NCBI GenBank assembly: GCA_030686995.1
Contig: CM060697.1
Location: forward strand, 40,583,959 to 40,647,958
Reading direction: 5' to 3'
DNA from: Artemisia argyi
Taxonomy: Eukaryota; Streptophyta; Magnoliopsida; Asterales; Asteraceae
DNA length: 64,000 nt
Shown here: piece by piece, positions 8,944 through 20,100 of the stretch
Position numbering within the stretch: position 1 is the stretch's first letter
How the letters are laid out: each line of letters starts with the position of its first letter
Notes under the pieces: model-generated
What the model was told of the DNA's origin: nothing
What the model saw: the letters and a program-made list of their open reading frames with translations, nothing else
Databases searched by the model: none
Translations under genes and position numbers: made by a program

Positions 8944-11835
8944 CTATTTCTTCTTGCGTCCTTGCACCTGGAAATCTTTCGGAGAACCATTCTTGAACTT
9001 GGAATAATTTTCAATATCTTCATAGTTCTCATAGACTTCATCAACTTCATCATCTTCATCAGCTTCAACAGCAAACGTAACCTTCTTCCTAGGAGTCTTC
9101 ACTACATCACATGTAGCAAACGAGTTAGAATATTCGAAATCAGAAAAGGCCACACTTGTAGAAGCACCATCATTGTGAGAACCATGTTCCCACAAACCAT
9201 CAGTAGTGCTATGCAATGGAACCACATTAACACCACTTAACCCCACGGATTCCACACCCCCGAAAGAAGTATGAGCATCCACACGTTCCATCTGCTCAGG
9301 TTGAGTAAGTACATCCTCAACAGGAACAGCCCCAAAATCACTCTTCAAAGCATCATTAGATGTGCCATTCGAAGTAGAATCACCATTAGTAGGCTTAAAA
9401 TCAGCCCTCACATCAGGTTGTGTACCTCGATTCTTCTTCTTGGTAGCCGGTTTAGAAACAGGTTGGTACAAAAGTTTAGACTTAGTTGAAACCCCCCAAG
9501 CTACTTTCTTACCCTTATCACTTGTATAACCAGCCTTAGTAGAGTGAACCTTACGCTTGACATCAAAATCTTGTTGAGTCGAATCTTTAGTAACCCGTTT
9601 ACGCCTAAGAGGACACGCATCATCATCATGATTGAAACAAACACACTTAGAACACCAAGATGGCCACCATTCATACTCAACATCAAGAACCTCCATGTAA
9701 TGACCCTTACCCTTAGGCAAAGGAATTTCAACTTCAATTGATTCCAAAACATCCAAATCAGCCGATAATTCAATAAGTACCCGTGCATATGAATAACGTC
9801 CCCAAGGATTCTTACACATATCATTAGTACCCGCATCAAAACGTATTATCCGCCCCAACTGTTTTGCAATCAAACTTACACCGGTTTTAGAGTATATAAC
9901 GGATGGTATATTATGGATACGTACCCAAACCGGTACCTTAGTAATCTTCTCCTTTTCAAGTCTCACATTAGGTACCCAAACATGTAAGAATAAAGGCGTT
10001 GATCTAATAAACCAAGGACCACCATTAAGAACTTTATTCATACCTTCACGTGATGAGAATTTGAAAATGAAGAAACCATTCCGCAATATCACATGTTCAA
10101 AACCGAACCTAGCCCAAGCATGCTTGACATAATCTTCCACAATAGGAAACGCAAGTCTATGACCAATGAAATAACCGTATAATGAATTAGTAAGTTTAGT
10201 GCACATATCATCAACAACGGTCATTGGAATAACTACTCTTGAACCCGAACCAGTAGCCTCGTTAGGTCCATCAGAATCACCCTTAGTACCCGAAGTAGAG
10301 CCATTTATGGGCTGATTAGGCTGGTAAGCAGCCCTACCAACACCCTCCATAGACACCTTTGGTAAAACTGAACTCTCCTTCGTAGTACTAGGTTTAGAAA
10401 CAGGCCGATATTGAAGCGTACCTTTAGGTTTATACACCAATACAGGCTTAGTTTTAGCAGCCTTGTTTCCACCTTTCTTCACTTCCTTCTTCTTGTGAGT
10501 ATCATCAAGTGTAGTCTTCTTAATCATACGAGAACTCCGTCTAAAAGGACAAGCATCCTCATCGTGATTGAAACAAACACACTTAGAACACCAAGATGGC
10601 CACCATTCATACTCGACGTCAAGAACTTCCATGAAATGTCCCTTCCCCTTAGGTAAAGGTATAGCAACATCAATCGATTCCAAAACATCCAAATCAGCAG
10701 ATAATTCAATAAGAACCCGTGCATAAGAATAACGACCCCAAGGATTCTTACACATATCATTAGTACCCGCATCAAACCGTATTATCCGCCCCAACTGTTT
10801 TGCAATCAAACTTATACCGACTTTAGAATACACAACGGAAGGTACATTATGGATACGCACCCATACCGGTACCTTAGTAATTTTCTCCTTTTCCAACCTC
10901 ATATTCGGCACCCAAACATGTAAGAATAAAGGCATAGATTTAATAAACCAAGGACCCCCATTCAGAACTTTATTCATACCATCAAGTGATGAGAATTTGA
11001 AAATGAAGAAGCCATTCTGCAATATAACATGTTCAAAGTCGAACTTAGCCCAAGCATGCTTGACATAATCTTCCACAATAGGAAACGCAATACGTTGACC
11101 AATAAAATAACCGTATAATGTATTAGTAAATTTAAGACACATATCATCAACTACGGCCATAGGAATAACAACTTGTGCACCCGAAACAGCAACCTCATCA
11201 GTTTCAATAGAATGTGATTCACGAGGTATATTAGTCTCACCTTGTACCTGATTATCATCAACCGAATCGAATAAAGAAGTTGTACTTAACAAAGGCAAAC
11301 TATCAGTCACATCAACAACCCTCTTTAATCGCTTCATACTATCAGTCAATACGTCATTGATAGTGTGATCATTAAGCCTCGCAACAGCAGAAGGTGTTGC
11401 AAGTTCATACTCAGGTGCATCTCGCATATTTAAAGAACATTGATCAAACAAACCATGTTCTACTTGTTCAAGCGTAGTAGCAGTAGTACTACCTGTATTA
11501 TGAGGTACGAAACACGTAGTTTCAACAATACCAACAGCGACCTCATCACCAAAAGAACTAGAAATCGCATTAGGGTTCATTGTAGGTTCAAAAACCGACT
11601 CACCAGGACTAATACGACTACCAGCAGCAGCAACAGTTGTGTTTATACACGAATCAGTTGTATTATTAATCCCTTTTACTGCAGATTCCAAAATAGGGTT
11701 ATGTAAAACCCTTAACGCAAGTCGCGGCTGTGATTCACTCATCTTACAATCATCAAAACCCTTAAGCCGTGACATCCTAGCACGTAATTCGTCCAAATTA
11801 ACCCGTGGAACAGAGTTAATTGTATTAGCATCCAT
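8944..11835 (-). CDS. LINE ORF1 protein with two DUF4283 + CCHC zinc-knuckle modules (963 aa)
   Basis: This is probably the nucleic-acid-binding ORF1 protein of a plant L1-like LINE, which coats the element RNA. Visible order: hydrophilic Ser/Thr-rich N-terminus (1-215); DUF4283-type domain (about 220-410; LYGYFIG, NGGPWFI, VPVWVRIHN, GRYSYARVLIE); zinc knuckle C-X2-C-X4-H-X4-C at C416, C419, H424, C429 followed by a Lys/Arg-rich linker; a second DUF4283 domain (about 532-722) and zinc knuckle at C728, C731, H736, C741; Lys-rich linker; acidic tail (about 923-943) and a final GRKKK. The modules are a tandem duplication with an offset of 312 residues (936 bp), highly similar in the domain and looser in the linkers. 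Such proteins usually have one module. The start is the first Met after stops in the leader, with G at -3 and +4 (AGAGATGG). It ends in TAG with no ORF2 behind it. No frameshift or internal stop is present. Expression is unknown. Confidence 0.85.
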   Translation of the reverse strand: MDANTINSVPRVNLDELRARMSRLKGFDDCKMSESQPRLALRVLHNPILESAVKGINNTTDSCINTTVAAAGSRISPGESVFEPTMNPNAISSSFGDEVAVGIVETTCFVPHNTGSTTATTLEQVEHGLFDQCSLNMRDAPEYELATPSAVARLNDHTINDVLTDSMKRLKRVVDVTDSLPLLSTTSLFDSVDDNQVQGETNIPRESHSIETDEVAVSGAQVVIPMAVVDDMCLKFTNTLYGYFIGQRIAFPIVEDYVKHAWAKFDFEHVILQNGFFIFKFSSLDGMNKVLNGGPWFIKSMPLFLHVWVPNMRLEKEKITKVPVWVRIHNVPSVVYSKVGISLIAKQLGRIIRFDAGTNDMCKNPWGRYSYARVLIELSADLDVLESIDVAIPLPKGKGHFMEVLDVEYEWWPSWCSKCVCFNHDEDACPFRRSSRMIKKTTLDDTHKKKEVKKGGNKAAKTKPVLVYKPKGTLQYRPVSKPSTTKESSVLPKVSMEGVGRAAYQPNQPINGSTSGTKGDSDGPNEATGSGSRVVIPMTVVDDMCTKLTNSLYGYFIGHRLAFPIVEDYVKHAWARFGFEHVILRNGFFIFKFSSREGMNKVLNGGPWFIRSTPLFLHVWVPNVRLEKEKITKVPVWVRIHNIPSVIYSKTGVSLIAKQLGRIIRFDAGTNDMCKNPWGRYSYARVLIELSADLDVLESIEVEIPLPKGKGHYMEVLDVEYEWWPSWCSKCVCFNHDDDACPLRRKRVTKDSTQQDFDVKRKVHSTKAGYTSDKGKKVAWGVSTKSKLLYQPVSKPATKKKNRGTQPDVRADFKPTNGDSTSNGTSNDALKSDFGAVPVEDVLTQPEQMERVDAHTSFGGVESVGLSGVNVVPLHSTTDGLWEHGSHNDGASTSVAFSDFEYSNSFATCDVVKTPRKKVTFAVEADEDDEVDEVYENYEDIENYSKFKNGSPKDFQVQGRKKK
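9613..9654 (-). other. Zinc knuckle of module 2
   Basis: These bases encode residues 728-741, CSKCVCFNHDDDAC, with the spacing C-X2-C-X4-H-X4-C of CCHC knuckles. A tryptophan-rich WWPSW precedes it and basic residues follow, as in nucleic-acid-binding knuckles. Confidence 0.85.
10549..10590 (-). other. Zinc knuckle of module 1
   Basis: These bases encode residues 416-429, CSKCVCFNHDEDAC. It lies exactly 936 bp from the module-2 knuckle and keeps all four metal ligands, so both modules look functional. Confidence 0.85.
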
Positions 11836-12454
11836 CTCTCTTTAAACCCACGTATAAATTCACAGAAACTTATAGAACTGATAAACGTATAAAATTCAAA
11901 ACCTAAGAAGGTTTACTTGCAAACGTATAATAATTCAAACCCTAAATTAAGGTTTGTTAGTCGAAGCACAGATCCAAACAAAAATTACCACCAGGAATAA
12001 TAAACCCAATAAAAGTCTCCACTAAAGATAATTGATATTAAAGTCGCTAAGGGTTTTACTACACCAAATTAGTTACCAAACTGATAACAAATGTTACCAC
12101 CGACCCCACTTTGATTAATAAATAGTATTACAAGGTCGTTCCCATGCAAATCAATATAATTCTAATACAACCGACCCATGAAGGAGTAACAATTGTGAAA
12201 AGAATTTCAGAAGCCAATAACATGCACGTAAGTAACAATTCCAACCCAAAAACGGAACAGCAAAAGCGAATATATGGAAATTAAAGGACACCGACCCACG
12301 ATATAATTGACCAATTAATAATAACCAACCCACGATGTGAATCAGATTAACAAATTAAAAGGTAGAAGATCGATTAGTGATATCGTAGAAGGGAATTGCT
12401 ATTGGTCGCCGTTTTCGCCAGAGAGAATATTTTAGGGTTTTTAATATATTTTAC
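11836..12454 (-). promoter_or_regulatory. LINE 5' leader / presumed internal promoter
   Basis: This is about 620 bp of non-coding leader between the 5' end of the insertion and the ORF1 start. It opens (minus strand) with AAAAACCCTAAA (12431-12442), a telobox-like plant promoter motif, followed by TTCTCTCT, a TC-rich patch. Four related motifs of the form TC(G/A)TGGGTCGGTG or close variants (plus strand 12323-12335, 12289-12301, 12169-12181, 12098-12109) follow in one orientation. The same three signals open the other LINE at 52725. LINEs normally carry an internal promoter here; promoter activity is inferred, not seen. Confidence 0.6.
11883..11960 (-). repeat. Two-copy ~39-bp tandem repeat in the LINE leader
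   Basis: The copies start at 11883 and 11921, both beginning AAACGTATAA and continuing (A/TA)ATTCAAA(A/C)CCTAA. Each contains a small inverted repeat (AAACCT..AGGTTT in the first). They lie just upstream of the ORF1 start. Confidence 0.6.
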
Positions 12455-12470
12455 AATCGCCCTCATAAAG
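12455..12470. repeat. Target-site duplication, right copy (16 bp)
   Basis: AATCGCCCTCATAAAG repeats 8087-8102 and joins the 5' end of the minus-strand LINE to satellite. The satellite continues in phase from 12471 (TTAGCTTTAGGG), exactly as in uninterrupted copies. Confidence 0.9.
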
Positions 12471-14159
12471 TTAGCTTTAGGGACAACGGATCTCAACATG
12501 CAAGTGACAATTGCTCTTGTCAAAAGTGCAAGCATTAGGGACAACGGCTGTCATCATGTAAAGGACAATTGCTCTCATCAAGTGAGCAAGCGTTTAAGGA
12601 GAACGGCTCCCATAAAGTAAGGTACAATTGCTCTCAACAAGTGAGTCTTTAGGGACAATGGCTCTTATCATGTAAGGGACAAATTTCCCTCATAAAGTTA
12701 GCCTTTAGGGACAACGGGTCTCATCATGTAAGTGACAATTGCTCTTATCAAGTGTGCGAGCATTTGGGACAACGGCAATCATCATGTAAAAGGCAATTGC
12801 TCTCATCAAGTAAGCAGGCTTTTAGGGACAACGGCTATCATCATGTAAAGGGCAATTGCTCTCATCAAGTGAGCAGCATTTAGGGACAACGGCTATCATC
12901 ATGTAAAGGGCAATTGCTCTCATCATGTGAGCAGCATTTAGGGACAACGGCTCCCATAAAGTGAGGTACAATTTCTATCAACAAGTGAGCCTATAGGGAC
13001 AACGGCTCTTATCATGTAAAGGACAAATCGCCCTCATAAAGTTAGCCTTTAGGGACAACGGATCTCAACATGCAAATGACAATTGCTCTTGTCAAGTGTG
13101 CAAGCATTAGGGACAACGGCTATCATCATGTAAAGGGCAATTGCTGTCATCAAGTGAGCAAGTGTTTAGGGAGAACGGCTCCCATAAAGTAAGGTACAAT
13201 TGCTCTCAAAAAGTGAGTCTTTAGGGACAACGACTCTTATCATGTAAGGGACATATTGCCCTCATAAAGTTAGCCTTTAGGGACAACGGGTCTCATCATG
13301 TAAGTGACAATTGCTCTTGTCAAGTGTGCAAGCATTAGGGTCAATGGCAATCAACGTGTAATGGACAATTGCTCTCATCAAGTGAGAAAGCGTTTAGGGA
13401 CAACGGGTCCCATAAACTAAGGTACAATAGGTCTCAACAAGTGAGCCTTTAGGGACAACAACTCTTATTATGTAATGGAAAAATTGCCCTCATAAAGTTA
13501 GCCTTTGGGGACAATGGATCTCATCATGTAAGTGACAGTTGCTCTTATCGAGTGGGTAAGCATTAGGGACAACGTCTATCATCACGTAAAGGGCAATTGC
13601 TCTCATCAAGTGAGCTGCATTTGGGGACAACGGCTCCCATAAAGTAAGGTACAATTTTTCTCAAGAAGTGAGCCTTTAGGGACAACGGCTTTTATCATGT
13701 AAAGGACAAATCCCCCTCATAAAGTTAGCCTTTAGGGACAATGGATCTCATTATGTAAGTGACAGTTGCTCTTATCGAGTGTGTAAGCATTAGGGACAAC
13801 GGCTATCATCATGTAAAGGGCAATTTCTCTCATCAAGTGAGCAAAGTTTAGGGACAACGGCTCCCATAAAGTGAGGAACAATTTCTATCAACAAGTGAGC
13901 CTTTAGGGACAACGGCTCTTATCATGTAAAGGATAAATCGCCCTCATAAAGTTAGCTTTAGGGACAACGGATCTCAACATGCAAGTGACAATTGCTCTTG
14001 TCAAGTGTGCAAGCATTAGGGACAACGGCTGTCATCATGTAAAGGACAATTGCTCTCATCAAGTGAGCAAGCGTTTAAGGAGAACGGCTCCCATAATGTA
14101 AGGTACAATTGCTCTCAACAAGTGAGTCTTTAGGGACAATGGCTCTTATCATGTAAGGG

Positions 14160-15641
14160 ACAAATTTCCCTCATAAAGTTAGCCTTTAGGCACAACGGGT
14201 CTCATCATGTAAGTGACAATTGCTCTTATCGAGTGTGCAAGCATTAGGGACAACGGCAATCATCATGTAAAAGGCAATTGCTCTCATCAAGTAAGCAGGC
14301 TTTTAGGGACAACGTCTATCATCATGTAAAGGGCAATTGCTCTCATCAAGTGGGCAGCATTTAGGGACAACGACTATCATCATGTAAAGGGCAATTGCTC
14401 TCATCATGTGAGCAGCATTTCGGGACAACGGCTCCCATAAAGTGAGGTACAATTTCTATCAACAAGTGAGCCTTTAGGGACAACGGCTCTTAGCATGTAA
14501 AGGACAAATCGCCCTCATAAAGTTAGCCTTTAGGGACAACGGATCTCAACATGCAAATGACAATTGCTCTTGTCAAGTGTGCAAGCATTAGGGACAACGG
14601 CTATCATCATGTAAAGGGCAATTGCTGTCATCAAGTGAGCAAGTGTTTAGGGAGAACGGCTCCCATAAAGTAAGGTACAATTGCTCTCAAAAAGTGAGTC
14701 TTTAGGGACAACGACTCTTATCATGTAAGGGACATATTGCCCTCATAAAGTTAGCCTTTAGGGACAACGGGTCTCAACATGTAAGTGACAATTGCTCTTG
14801 TCAAGTGTGCAAGCATTAGGGTCAACGGCAATCAACGTGTAATGGACAATTGCTCTTATCAAGTGAGAAAGCGTTTAGGGACAACGGGTCCCATAAACTA
14901 AGGTACAATAGGTCTCAACAAGTGAGCCTTTAGGGACAACGACTCTTATTATGTAAGGGACAAATTACCCTCATAAAGTTAGCCTTTGGGGACAATGGAT
15001 CTCATCATGTAAGTGACAGTTGCGCTTATCGAGGGTGTAAGCATTAGGGACAACGGCTATCATCATGTAAAGGGCAATTGCTCTCATCAAGCGAGAAGCA
15101 TTTGGGGACAACGGCTCCCATAAAGTAAGGTACAATTTCTCTCAACATGTGAGCCTTTAGGGACAACGGCTTTTATCATGTAAAGGACAAATCGCCCTCA
15201 TAAAGTTAGCCTTTAGGGACAATGGATCTCATTATGTAAGTGATAGTTGTTCTTATCGAGTGTGTAAGCATTAGGGACAACGGCTATCATCATGTAAAGG
15301 GCAATTGCTCTCATCAAGTGAGCAGCATTTAGGGACAACGGCTCCCATAAAGTGAGCTACAATTTCTATCAACAAGTGAGCCTTTAGGAACAACGGCTCT
15401 TATCATGTAAACGACAAATCGCCCTCATAAAGTTAGCTTTTAGGGACAACGGATCTCAACATGGAAGTGACAATTGCTCTTGTCAAGTGTGCAAGCATTA
15501 GGGACAACGGCTATCATCATGTAAAGGACAATTGCTCTCATCAAGTGAGCAAGCGTTTAGGGAGAACGGCTCCCATAAAGTAAGGTACAATTGCTCTCCA
15601 CAAGTGAGTCTTTATGGACAACGGCTCTTATCATGTAAGGG
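14160..15641 (+). repeat. 1,482-bp tandem duplication, copy 1
   Basis: Sequence from about 14160 recurs 1,482 bp downstream (markers GATAGTTGTTC at 15242/16724, CATGTGAGCC near 15145/16627, and the frames at 15532/17014). The start is placed where AGGCACAACGGG begins to match. The length equals 26 monomers or 13 dimers. Confidence 0.85.
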
Positions 15642-17123
15642 ACAAATTTCCCTCATAAAGTTAGCCTTTAGGCACAACGGGTCTCATCATGTAAGTGACA
15701 ATTGCTCTTATCGAGTGTGCAAGCATTAGGGACAACGGCAATCATCATGTAAAAGGCAATTGCTCTCATCAAGTAAGCAGGCTTTTAGGGACAACGGCTA
15801 TCATCATGTAAAGGGCAATTGCTCTCATCAAGTGGGCAGCATTTAGGGACAACGGCTATCATCATGTAAAGGGCAATTGCTCTCATCATGTGAGCAGCAT
15901 TTCGGGACAACGGCTCCCATAAAGTGAGGTACAATTTCTATCAACAAGTGAGCCTTTAGGGACAATGGCTCTTAGCATGTAAAGGACAAATCGCCCTCAT
16001 AAAGTTAGCCTTTAGGGACAACGGATCTCAACATGCAAATGACAATTGCTCTTGTCAAGTGTGCAAGCATTAGGGACAACGGCTATCATCATGTAAAGGG
16101 CAATTGCTGTCATCAAGTGAGCAAGTGTTTAGGGAGAACGGCTCCCATAAAGTAAGGTACAATTGCTCTCAAAAAGTGAGTCTTTAGGGACAACGACTCT
16201 TATCATGTAAGGGACATATTGCCCTCATAAAGTTAGCCTTTAGGGACAACGGGTCTCAACATGTAAGTGACAATTGCTCTTGTCAAGTGTGCAAGCATTA
16301 GGGTCAACGGCAATCAACGTGTAATGGACAATTGCTCTTATCAAGTGAGAAAGCGTTTAGGGACAACGGGTCCCATAAACTAAGGTACAATAGGTCTCAA
16401 CAAGTGAGCCTTTAGGGACAACGACTCTTATTATGTAAGGGACAAATTACCCTCATAAAGTTAGCCTTTGGGGACAATGGATCTCATCATGTAAGTGACA
16501 GTTGCGCTTATCGAGGGTGTAAGCATTAGGGACAACGGCTATCATCATGTAAAGGGCAATTGCTCTCATCAAGCGAGAAGCATTTGGGGACAACGGCTCC
16601 CATAAAGTAAGGTACAATTTCTCTCAACATGTGAGCCTTTAGGGACAACGGCTTTTATCATGTAAAGGACAAATCGCCCTCATAAAGTTAGCCTTTAGGG
16701 ACAATGGATCTCATTATGTAAGTGATAGTTGTTCTTATCGAGTGTGTAAGCATTAGGGACAACGGCTATCATCATGTAAAGGGCAATTGCTCTCATCAAG
16801 TGAGCAGCATTTAGGGACAACGGCTCCCATAAAGTGAGCTACAATTTTTATCAACAAGTGAGCCTTTAGGAACAACGGCTCTTATCATGTAAAGGACAAA
16901 TCGCCCTCATAAAGTTAGCTTTTAGGGACAACGGATCTCAACATGGAAGTGACAATTGCTCTTGTCAAGTGTGCAAGCATTAGGGACAACGGCTATCATC
17001 ATGTAAAGGACAATTGCTCTCTTCAAGTGAGCAAGCGTTTAGGGAGAACGGCTCCCATAAAGTAAGGTACAATTGCTCTCCACAAGTGAGTCTTTATGGA
17101 CAGCGGCTCTTATCATGTAAGGG
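15642..17123 (+). repeat. 1,482-bp tandem duplication, copy 2
   Basis: This is the second copy of the block above, with only scattered substitutions seen by eye. After about 17123 the sequence departs (GACATATTGCC against GACAAATTTCC), which fixes the end of the duplication. Confidence 0.85.
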
Positions 17124-20100
17124 ACATATTGCCCTCATAAAGTTAGCCTTTAGGGACAACGGGTCTCATCATGTAAGTGACAATTGCTCTTGTCAAGTGT
17201 GCAAGCAATAGGGTCAACGGCAATCAACGTGTAATGGACAATTGCTCTCATCAAGTGAGAAAGCGTTTAGGGACAACGGGTCCCATAAACTAAGGTACAA
17301 TAGGTCTCAACAAGTGAGCCTTTAGGGACAACAACTCTTATTATGTAATGGAAAAATAGCCCTCATAAAGTTAGCCTTTGGGGACAATGGATCTCATCAT
17401 GTAAGTGACAGTTGCTCTTATCGAGTGTGTAAGCATTATGGACAACGGCTATCATCATGTGAAGGGCAATTGCTCTCATCAATTGAGAAGCATTTGGGGA
17501 CAACGGCTCCCATAAAGTAAGGTACAATTTCTCTCAACAAGTGAGCCTTTAGGGACAACGGCTTTTATCATGTAAAGGACAAATCGCCCTCATAAAGTTA
17601 GCCTTTAGGGACAATGGATCTCATTATGTAAGTGATAGTTGTTCTTATCGAGTGTGTAAGCATTAGGGACAACGGCTATCATCATGTAAAGGGCAATTGC
17701 TCTCATCAAGTGAGCAGCATTTAGGGACAACGGCTCCCATAAAGTGAGCTACAATTTCTATCAACAAGTGAGCCTTTAGGGACAACGGCTAAAGGACAAA
17801 TCGCCCTCATAAAGTTAGCCTTTAGGGACAACGGGTCTCATCATGTAAGTGACAATTGCTCTTAATCCCTCTTATCAAGTGTGCAAGCATTAGGGACAAC
17901 GACAATCAACGTGTAATGGACAATTGCTCTCATCAACTGAGAAAGCGTTTAGGGACAACGGGCCCCATAAACTAAGGTACAATAGGTCCAACAAGTGAGC
18001 CTTTAGGGACAACGACTCTTATTAAGTAAGGGAAAAATTTCCCTCATAAAGTTAGCCTTTGGGGACAATGGATCTCATCATGTAAGTGACAGTTGCTCTT
18101 ATCGAGTGTGTAAGCATTAGGGACAACAGCTATCGTCATGTAAAGGGCAATTGCTCTCATCAAGTGAGCTGCATTTGGGGACAACGGCTCCCATAAAGTA
18201 AGGTACAATTTCTCTCAACAAGTGAGCCTTTAGGGACAACAGCTTTAATAATGTAAAGGACAAATCGCCCTCATAAAGTTAGCCTTTACGGACAATGGAT
18301 CTCATTATGTAAGTGACAGTTGCTCTAATCGAGTGTGTAAGCATTAGGGACAACGGCTATCATCATGTAAAGGGCAATTGCTCTCATCAAGTGAGCAGCA
18401 TTTAGGGACAACGGCTCCCATAAAGTGAGGTACAATTTCTATCAACAAGTGAGCCTTTAGGGACAACGGCTCTTATCATGTAAAGGATAAATCGCCCTCA
18501 TAAAGTTAGCTTTAGGGACAACGGATCTCAACATGCAAGTAACAATTGCTCTTGTCAAGTGTGCAAGCATGAGGGACAACGGCTGTCATCATGTAAAGGA
18601 CAAGTGCTCTCATCAAGTGAGCAAGCGTTTAAGGAGAACGGCTCCCATAAAGTAAGGTACAATTGCTCTCAGCAAGTGAGTCTTTAGGGACAATGGCTCT
18701 TATCATGTAAGGGACAAATTTCCCTCATAAAGTTAGCCTTTAGGGACAACGGGTCTCGTCATGTAAGTGACAATTGCTCTTATCAAGTGTGCAAGCATTA
18801 GGGACAACGACAATCATCATGTAAAAGGCAATTGCTCTCATCAAGTAAGCAGGCTTTTAGGGACAACGGCTATCATCATGTAAAGGACAATTGCTCTCAT
18901 CAAGTGAGCAGCATTTAGGGACAACGGCTATCATCATGTAAAGGGCAATTGCTCTCATCATGTGAGCAGCATTTAGGGACAACGGCTCCCATAAAGTGAG
19001 GTACAATTTCTATCAACAAGTGAGCCTTTAGGGACAACGGCTCTTATCATGTAAAGGACAAATCGCCCTCATAAAGTTAGCCTTTAGGGACAACGGATCT
19101 CAACATGCAAATGACAATTGCTCTTGTCAAGTGTGCAAGCATTAGGGACAACGGCTATCATCATGTAAAGGGCAATTGCTGTCATCAAGTGAGCAAGTGT
19201 TTAGGGAGAACGGCTCCCATAAAGTAAGGTACAATTGCTCTCAAAAAGTGAGTCTTTAGGGACAACGACTCTTATCATGTAAGGGACTTATTGCCCTCAT
19301 AAAGTTAGCCTTTAGGGACAACGGGTCTCATCATGTAAGTGACAATTGCTCTTGTCAAGTGTGCAAGCATTAGGGTCAACGGCAATCAACGTGTAATGGA
19401 CAATTGCTCTCATCAAGTGAGAAAGCGTTTAGGGACAACGGGTCCCATAAACTAAGATACAATAGGTCTCAACAAGTGAGCCTTTAGGGACAACGACTCT
19501 TATAATGTAAGGGACAAATTACACTCATAAAGTTAGCCTTTGGGGACAATGGATCTCATCATGTAATAGACAGTTGCGCTTATCGAGGGTGTAAGCATTA
19601 GGGACAACGGCTATCATCATGTAAAGGGCAATTGCTCTCATCAAGTGAGAAGCATTTGGGGACAACGGCTCCCATAAAGTAAGGTACAATTTCTCTCAAC
19701 AAGTGAGCCTTTAGGGACAACGGCTTTTATCATGTAAAGGACAAATCGCCCTCATAAAGTTAGCCTTTAGGGACAATGGATCTCATTATGTAAGTGATAG
19801 TTGTTCTTATCGAGTGTGTAAGCATTAGGGACAACGGCTATCATCATGTAAAGGGCAATTGCTCTCATCAAGTGAGCAGCATTTAGGGACAACGGCTTCC
19901 ATAAACTAAGGTACAATAGGTCTCAACAAGTGAGCCTTTAGGGACAACGACTCTTATTATGTAAGGGACAAATTACCCTCATAAAGTTAGCCTTTGGGGA
20001 CAACGGATCTCATCATGTAAGTGACAGTTGCGCTTATCGAGGGTGTAAGCATTAGGGACAACGGCTATCATCATGTAAAGGGCAATTGCTCTCATCAAGT

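Larger units (their letters stand above)
8694..12454 (-). mobile_element. Non-autonomous LINE carrying ORF1 only (3.76 kb, L1-like)
   Basis: On the minus strand the order is 5' leader (12454-11836), ORF1 (11835-8944), a 3' UTR of about 240 bp, and oly(A) (plus-strand T at 8694-8703). The 5' end (TATTAAAAACCCTAA, then TTCTCTCT) aligns with the 5' end of the other LINE in this window, so the copy looks 5'-complete. ORF2 is absent: no endonuclease, reverse transcriptase or RNase H is encoded, and the 3' UTR follows the ORF1 stop directly. Mobilisation would need a reverse transcriptase in trans. The insertion interrupts satellite and is flanked, together with the second tail at 8103-8693, by a 16-bp target-site duplication. 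ORF1 is uninterrupted, which suggests a fairly young copy. Confidence 0.88.

Noticed and set aside
8962..11845. Plus-strand and alternate minus-strand frames within 8944-11835 (for example 9271-9489, 9501-9839, 10524-10775)
   Set aside because: They are shadows of the 963-codon ORF1, which alone carries recognisable domains and zinc knuckles.
12151..12333. 60-codon minus-strand frame in the LINE leader
   Set aside because: It overlaps the repeated GTGGGTCGGTG motifs, has no domain, and is not matched by a frame in the corresponding leader of the other LINE.
8103..12454. LTR retrotransposon or DNA transposon
   Set aside because: There are no long terminal repeats, no terminal inverted repeats and no integrase or transposase; oly(A), a variable-length target-site duplication of 16-18 bp and a DUF4283 ORF1 fit a LINE.
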